Positions 57,801 through 64,000 of a stretch of 64,000 bases of DNA are shown here, piece by piece (within the stretch, counting starts at the first letter, position 1; every line of letters begins with the position of its first letter). The notes beneath the pieces are model-generated. The model did not search any database. It had not been told where the DNA came from and worked only from the letters and a program-made list of their open reading frames with translations. Location of the stretch: the NCBI GenBank assembly GCA_016987375.1, contig PJRA01000196.1, positions 1,947,398 to 2,011,397 of the forward strand, given 5' to 3'. The DNA is from Brachionus koreanus (Eukaryota > Rotifera > Eurotatoria > Ploima > Brachionidae). A program made the position numbers and the translations under genes.

Positions 57801-59500
57801 TCTAGGTATTTTCTTTTTAGTTGTGATTGATCGATTGATTATTAACTTGATGGATCGAAATAAATCGATAACATTTTCCGAACAAAACTATTTGCACTTG
57901 TTTAAATTCCGAAAGTTTAATTAAAATTCGGTCCAAAAAACTACGCTTGAGCAACTCGGCTGTTTGATTAGAGTCATATTTGGCAGATAATAAAATCGGC
58001 TAAGCAATAGCGTGCTCCGTTTCGTTCCCAATAGTTTTATCTCTTAATCTGTAAGCTCTTGAAAGCTCTTAGCCGTTTCAGATGTAATCAGTTCATCAGA
58101 GAGCTATTAAAAAACGACTTTAGATTAAGCTCAATGCTCTTAAGGAAACAATTGGGCAACTTTTCAACAAGAAAAATTTTTTTTTTTTTAAAAAAATTTC
58201 ATTTTTTTTTAATTTTAGTTTCATAGAAATTTCAAATTTGTGTTCACTTTTATTTTAGTATCAAAACTAGCCAACAGTGGCGCTGAAGGGTAGCCAAATG
58301 ATCACTCTTAACTATTTTTTTTTATCAAAAAATAAAAAAATTTTGTTTTAATTTATAAAAAAATCAATTTGTAAATTTTTTTTTATTAGTTAGTTAGGTA
58401 ATATGAAAAAAATATCGATAAGAATCATGTTATGATCAATCAAATCCCATTTGAATAGAAATTCAATGTTATTTTATCATTAGTTTAATTATTTTTATTA
58501 TTATTTTAGTATATTTAATGATGTAGATTAGATTAGAGCGTAACTACGAGCGTAGTTTAGTCAAGCACCGAATATCAAATAATTTCGGAGCGAAGAAAAT
58601 TTTTAGTTCAAATGTGAAAATAATATGTAATTTAATATTATTTTTGTTTTTTTACAATTAGCCGATCATAATCATCCTAGCATGAAATGTATTAATAAGG
58701 GTCGGCTGACGACAATACTCGTCCAGTTCGGACAATATTCGGACCACAGTCCTTTGATCATTTCATGAATAGTAAAAATTAGCCAAAACACGGCATTGAG
58801 TAATAAAAAAATATTTTTAGTTTTTTTTGCCAGCGTACTGGTCGGACAAGATCAGAAAAACAAAAAGGCGAGATAGCTCAACATCATTTGTAGAAAATCT
58901 AGTTAAAATACAAAATCAAATATAAAAATTTAAAAAATAAAGAGTCATAAAGGACGAAGCCGCTAGGACCTGTATAAAATATGCAAGATTTTAGTTCTAA
59001 ACAAATAAAGATAGAGTCACTGATAGAGCTAGTTCATGTTTTTTTTAGAAAATGGAAAAAAAGTTAATTTTTTTATTTTTAAAATTGTGTTAGAATAGCA
59101 AAATGAGAAATTTGATAGCCCGAGCGGAATAATTGGCTGAGTGAGATCGAGCCATTATCTATTTTGACAGATTTAATTATTTTTCGGATATCTAATGAAG
59201 CAATATGATACACATATTTTAAATTTTTTTTTTTTAATTAAGTTTTTATTAAGAAAATTTGTTCCTATTATTATTGCTCGTGTTGGTTACGCTTTATTGG
59301 ACTATGAGGATTAATATGCTCTCAATCTATCATTCCAACAAGCACATATGTGTTTTATGATCGGTTTACAATTTTACTCAAATTCCAACCACATATAGAT
59401 ACACAAATATTTTTTATCTATTTTTAATAGGTATTTATTATTTTTTAATTAATATTGTTTTCGTAGTTGGTCTCCGCAATCTATAAATCACACAAATGTT

Positions 59501-59524
59501 GCACACACACACACACGCACACAT
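59501..59524. repeat. (CA)n microsatellite
   Basis: CA run with one CG interruption. Confidence 0.85.
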
Positions 59525-61204
59525 ACTCTCTGCCTGCATTTACAATGATAAATAGTTTCATGTACTGTACTCGTTTTTCACGAACTGTTAATGTGAGAAG
59601 CGTTAAATTTTAGGATAGATAAGTTAGATTAAGTTTGTTTGAGATTTAGCCGAGCCGGGCCCTTTTAAGTAAATGTTTATACAAAAAATAATTAATTCGA
59701 GCCTAAGAACTAATGATAAATCGATGTACAGACTGATGATATTTAAGTCAAGATCGATAATTTAGCTATTGATTAGATTTAATGGATTTTTCAGTTGGTC
59801 TTGAGTTGTGTGGTCGAAATGCGCATCGATCGGAAGGAATTTCGATGCGATGAGTTCAACTTGATATGACTGAATGACTGACTAGCTGGCTGATTCATGT
59901 AAAATGAATAGGAACTATGTATTTAGTTTATATTCAACTTTTGCGTGTGAATATTAATTAGGATTTTTATTATTTTTGAATGAAACAACAAAAAAAAATA
60001 AAACAAAACACAAAAAATTAATTAAAATAAACTCTTTTAAATTTTCAAGTACAATGTCTATTAAATAATTTGAAAACATTGTTCGTGTGGTGTTTTGTAT
60101 GTATTTAGCATTTGTTTTCTTTAAATGACTTGGTATCATGTAAACAAATAATTAAAATAGTTTCTATGCAGTGTTAAAATTTTATATAGGCAAATCACTC
60201 ATTCGATACATTTTTTTGTTGCTAACTTTATGGGTTTTTAATGTAATTTTCGAACAGATTTAGTTCCTCATGCATTCAAAACTTAAAATTAAAACAAAAA
60301 TACCAGCAAACACATCAGCTCAATTTCATTTGAGCTAAATTCAATTAATTCGCTATTTAATTTTAAAATAAATAGTATTCTATTCTTATTACTTCAGATA
60401 ATATGAGTTAATAAAAATTAGAACAAATATTTGTAAAAGAATATAGGAAAATAGGAATTCTTAGCTTATGTTTGTTAAACACTTAAGAAAATTTCTTATT
60501 TATAACCAAATAGCCAATAAATTTAACTGATCCAGCTTGTAGGATTGCATGAGAGATCTAATTTTAAAATATAATAATATTTTTGTTTTATCTGATTTAG
60601 AAATAAATTACTTTTTATTTTTTTATTTTGTTTTTTTTTTTCTAAAAAAAAAAACAAATACTATTTAGTTCGTTTTAAATCGAAGGATTTGTGTCGAAAA
60701 AAAAATTATAAATTCATAAAGAAAAAGAAAATTATTAAGTATTCAAGATTGTTTTGAATATTTATAATTGTTAAGAATTTAAATATTTAAAGTGTTTATT
60801 TTTTTTCCTCCTATTTAATTATAAAATTCGTCCAAGAACTAAATAAAACAGTTATAAAAATGCCAAGATTTTTATGGCATTTTAATTTTATCACCATTAA
60901 GAGCTATAAAAAAAAGAATATTTTTATTAAAACATATTTTTTCAAGTTTGAATTTTACGCATCAATTTCTGTTTTATTAGAATTTTTTGACCATTAGATC
61001 GCTTCTCAATAATATCATCAATCTGTATTTTTCATTTATTTTTTTCAAAGATATAATTAAATCATAGATCTAACTATCAGGAAAGAAAGGATTTTATTTT
61101 TGAGATCTATTAAAACTATTCAATATGTTTATTAAAAGAAGAGTCTTGTATTTCAATTGATTACTAGCAATTGTGATGAAAATTTATATGATGCATCTAA
61201 GCAC

Positions 61205-61440
61205 TCAAAAGTCCGTATTGCTGAATGTTTTGTGTGTTTGTCACGTAAGCAGAGGATCCAGAGTTCAATACCACATGAGGGTGAAAGATCTTCAAAATAT
61301 CTCTGTAGTACGAGGCGTGTTTTTAAACCCCTTTCATCAAAAATTTGTCTGTGTAATAATTTCGATGTAGATGATCAGCTCGGTGCAGTAACATCTGTGT
61401 CAGATCGGAGTTGTTGCACAAAAATGTACTAGAAAAGGAG
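61205..61440 (+). mobile_element. Candidate tRNA-derived SINE
   Basis: A GC-richer island. The head GTCCGTATTGCTGAATGTTT resembles a Ser/Leu-type tRNA 5' end with a loose A box. About 40 bases on, GAGTTCAATACCAC resembles a B box (GGTTCGANNCC). A non-tRNA body follows (GTACGAGGCGTG, GATCAGCTCGGTGCAG, GTCAGATCGGAGTTGTTGC). The end near CACTAGGATGGAAAAGGGAC lacks an obvious poly(A) but is followed by AT-rich DNA. Overlapping frames exist but look incidental. Only one copy found in the window. Confidence 0.45.
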
Positions 61441-62485
61441 ATGAGCTGCTCCCGATTATCCACTAGGATGGAAAAGGGACAATTATTAAATTATCTAAAC
61501 ACTTAGTAAAAAATTGTCTTATTTTTTTCATCAAATTAATTCAAGAGAATTGTTTTATTTATTTAAAATGTTTAAGATTTGCGTTCACAACGCCTTGGTA
61601 TTTATAGCATTGTTAAATGAGCACTAAAGACGATTAAAGGAAAGAAATAATTTTGACATATTTTGTTTTTAAGCCAAATGTAGATGAAAAAATCAATTTA
61701 TTTTATTATTGTCTTTTTTAGTATTTTTCTAAGATTTTTAATTTTCTAACTATTAAGGGAACAACAATAATTTGACTGCTTTTCAGAGAGAATCAAATAA
61801 AAAGTACATCAACGAAGTAATTTACTATTTACTCGTTTTCTATTTTATTAAAAAGCAATGGCTATTGATTATATTTTGATTGATTGTTTGGTTGTAGTTT
61901 AGAAAAGAATTTTTCTAAGATTAATTTTAAAAATTAATGTGTCACTTATTTAAGATTTATAACGGCTAAAATTCATAATTAAATTTAAATGAATCAAGTT
62001 GATACATGCAACAACAACAAAAAGAAAGATTTTAGCAGAGGATGAATGCCAGTGAATACATATCGAGACTAGGATTTAAATTTAGATTCAAAACCAAGCT
62101 TTGACGTGATTGTGTGACAGTTTTCGCAATCGTTTTAATATAAATTTAAATGCGAGATTACTCGCTCGTTTCAAATGTCCTATGTTTATCACATTTTGAC
62201 TAATTGAAGTCAAAATGTAACTCGATGTGATATAAACAAAAAAGAAACCTACAAAATCAATTATGTGCACAGTTTAAATTGCTAGCACACAAAGTTTTTT
62301 TTTTTTTTTTAATAGTTTATTTAATATTTAGAATATATAGCTTTGAGTAATAAAGCACACAAAGTTTGAATGGCTTAGTAAATATAGAATCTTTTGTGAA
62401 TGTGCGCACGCAATCTTATTAATTAGATTTTTGTGCAATCAATTAAGTATCAATAGGGGGCTGAAGTCAATCTAATTCGGGCTAA

Positions 62486-62520
62486 AATTGCGTACATTCA
62501 CGAATCGAATGTACGCAATT
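62486..62520. other. Perfect 14-bp stem, 7-nt loop hairpin
   Basis: AATTGCGTACATTC (62486-62499) and GAATGTACGCAATT (62507-62520) are exact reverse complements around ACGAATC. Too short for a microRNA precursor and without a T-run after it. Possible protein-binding palindrome or remnant of a small transposon. Confidence 0.8.
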
Positions 62521-62951
62521 ATGTCATATTCACTTTGACCCAACTTAACCCAATTTTGTCAAACGGAAAAATCGATTGGGGCAATTTTGTCAAGAAAGAA
62601 ACAAAATAAAAACACTAAAGATGATTTTAAGCTAAGTATTTAAGCTCTACTAAAAACAACTCAAACAAAATTTGACACTTGTAATTATAAACGAATTTTT
62701 ATTCCAACCGGTGCTTTTTCTAAGCCTCTTAAGAACTCATTTATAAAAAAACACTTGCTTCTAAGTAACTTTTAATAACACGGTTTTTATAAATGACTTT
62801 TGTGATGTAAAAGAAGCGATTTATTTCTTTGTTAGAATGTTTACTTTTCATATAAAAAGTTCGTTAAAGCGAAAAAAGAGAGAGAGAGAAAGAAAAAAGA
62901 AATAATTTTTAAATTAAAAATCGAATAAAAGTAAATCAATTTCCTCTTTGA

Positions 62952-62967
62952 GGCCAAATATTTGGCC
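62952..62967. promoter_or_regulatory. Perfect 16-bp palindrome GGCCAAATATTTGGCC
   Basis: Exact self-complement. CC(A/T)nGG symmetry recalls CArG-type MADS-factor sites, but the A/T core is eight rather than six bases, so the assignment to SRF/MEF2 is only a suggestion. Half-sites TTGGCC and GGCCAAAT recur nearby (about 63012 and 63116). Confidence 0.4.
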
Positions 62968-64000
62968 TACAAATATTGATAATTAAAAAATTAAAAACTC
63001 ACCGTTTTTTGTTGGCCTTTTTTTGTTTAGTTAAGCGATCAAATATTGGCATCATGTTGAGTTAAGTCAGAGCGAATGTATTCAAGTTGTGGCTTTGAAT
63101 AAACATCATTAATTTTGGCCAAATCTCTTGGTTATTCAACTTTAAAAGTATATAAGCCAAAATCTCCAAGGCATTATCGATCTAGCCTGACCTCGATAAA
63201 TCCATACCTGATTGGGCTTATTTACACAGGCTTAGAATATTTTGATTTTTTTTTATTTTTAATTAATTTAGTCACATACAATCTTCAGTAGGCATCAAAA
63301 TATATGTATAAATTGATCTAGTCAAATCAATTCACTGATGGATCACAGTAATGAGACCAGGAATATTTAATCTTATCACGTGACATAATATAATAGAAAT
63401 TTTTTTAGCCATTTTTTTTGTTTACAAAATTTAGTCAAGTAGTTTTTGTTTATTTTATTCTATTAAAAAATAATTTTATGGTAAGAAAAAAAAATTCGGG
63501 CAGTTCCGAATAGTTGCGCCTTCTTTTTTGTCTTGATGATTGCAACATAATTAGAATAGTAAAAAGATTTTTACATTAGTTCGGTGAGCTTAGGAATCGA
63601 TAAGAGATTTCTTAGTTTAAGTTGTTTCATTAGGCGCTTTGAAACAGTGTTTATATACTTATTTGTTGGATAGGTCTGCATTCGGAGACAACTGGTTGAC
63701 ATATCATTAGTTAATTTGAGAGACGAAATAAGAAAAAACCAATGTGTTGACAATTAAAAATAAAATTTTATTTTTAAATTGGAATCTGTCTAATAAATAA
63801 AAAACAAGTATTTATATAACATTAAATTTGGGTTATAACAGTTTGTTTGGTTATTTTTATCAAGTGACTGAAAGAATTGACTAAGTATCTATTCCAGCCA
63901 CCATTCAAGGCATTATATAAATTAACAATATTTTTTTTTAATTAGAAATTAACGTATTTCATCAAATAAAAGAAAGTTCAGTCATCAAAGTGTTTCTTCT

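Larger units (their letters stand above)
51546..61204. other. Gene desert, GC-richer toward 57-60 kb
   Basis: About 9.7 kb with no convincing exon. It includes the repeat copy at 54790-54855, a GTT run near 56709-56722, a CA run at 59501-59524 and a tRNA-A-box-like string near 59117 (TAGCCCGAGCGG). Between about 57060 and 59900 composition is visibly less AT-rich (for example 57480-57560), which may point to conserved regulatory sequence. A 69-codon frame at 57197-57406 was not accepted. Confidence 0.45.
61441..64000. other. No gene seen; two perfect palindromes and a GA run
   Basis: No frame with support to the window end. Contains the hairpin at 62486-62520, the palindrome at 62952-62967 and GA at 62878-62889. 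Confidence 0.5.

Noticed and set aside
61157..61432. 91-codon frame with several cysteines
   Set aside because: Coincides with the tRNA-like/SINE candidate; a second overlapping frame is equally open, as expected for non-coding GC-richer DNA.
62486..62520. microRNA precursor
   Set aside because: The stem is only 14 bp; a precursor needs a longer, imperfect stem.

Overview
The window looks like nuclear DNA of a small invertebrate animal. It is strongly AT-rich, genes are interrupted by very short GT-AG introns (45 to 86 bp wherever I could resolve both ends), and the recognisable genes are metazoan: ATP6AP2/prorenin receptor, a hedgehog-type Hog autoprocessing domain, an ADAR-type double-stranded-RNA-binding protein, and secreted or membrane cysteine-rich proteins. 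A rotifer such as Brachionus fits best, but this is an inference from style and not a proven identification. There are no bacterial operons, rRNA genes or CRISPR arrays. Three runs of N (17652-17701, 30262-30305, 50267-51111) show it is a draft scaffold.

The layout is very uneven. Positions 1-15500 are gene-dense: a mariner transposase relic; a Hog-domain protein (minus); a type I membrane protein rebuilt from three exons; an intronless WrbA-type quinone reductase; ATP6AP2; two secreted proteins, one with a defensin-like cysteine pattern; a lysine-rich membrane protein (minus); a gene of unknown family with one frameshift; a patch of decayed exons; and a nine-exon type II membrane protein with EB/EGF-like cysteine repeats (minus). 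Positions 16300-17800 are a nest of transposons, including a LINE copy split by a piggyBac-like MITE whose removal restores the LINE reading frame. The ADAR-like gene (20101-21126, minus) lies between two arms of a roughly 260 bp inverted repeat (18706-19025 and 21762-22018). From about 22000 to 64000 I find no convincing host gene. That stretch holds dispersed repeats, MITEs of at least two families, two LINE relics, tRNA-like sequences, a candidate SINE, microsatellites and a few strong hairpins. It may be upstream regulatory DNA or long introns of genes outside the window.

The host genes do not form an obvious pathway. Several left-hand genes encode secreted or membrane proteins that would pass through the secretory route, where ATP6AP2 also acts (V-ATPase biogenesis). 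The observations most worth following are the ADAR-like gene inside a long inverted repeat, the Hog domain joined to a non-Hedge cysteine module, the dispersed palindromic MITE family, and two assembly gaps that sit at the centres of palindromes.
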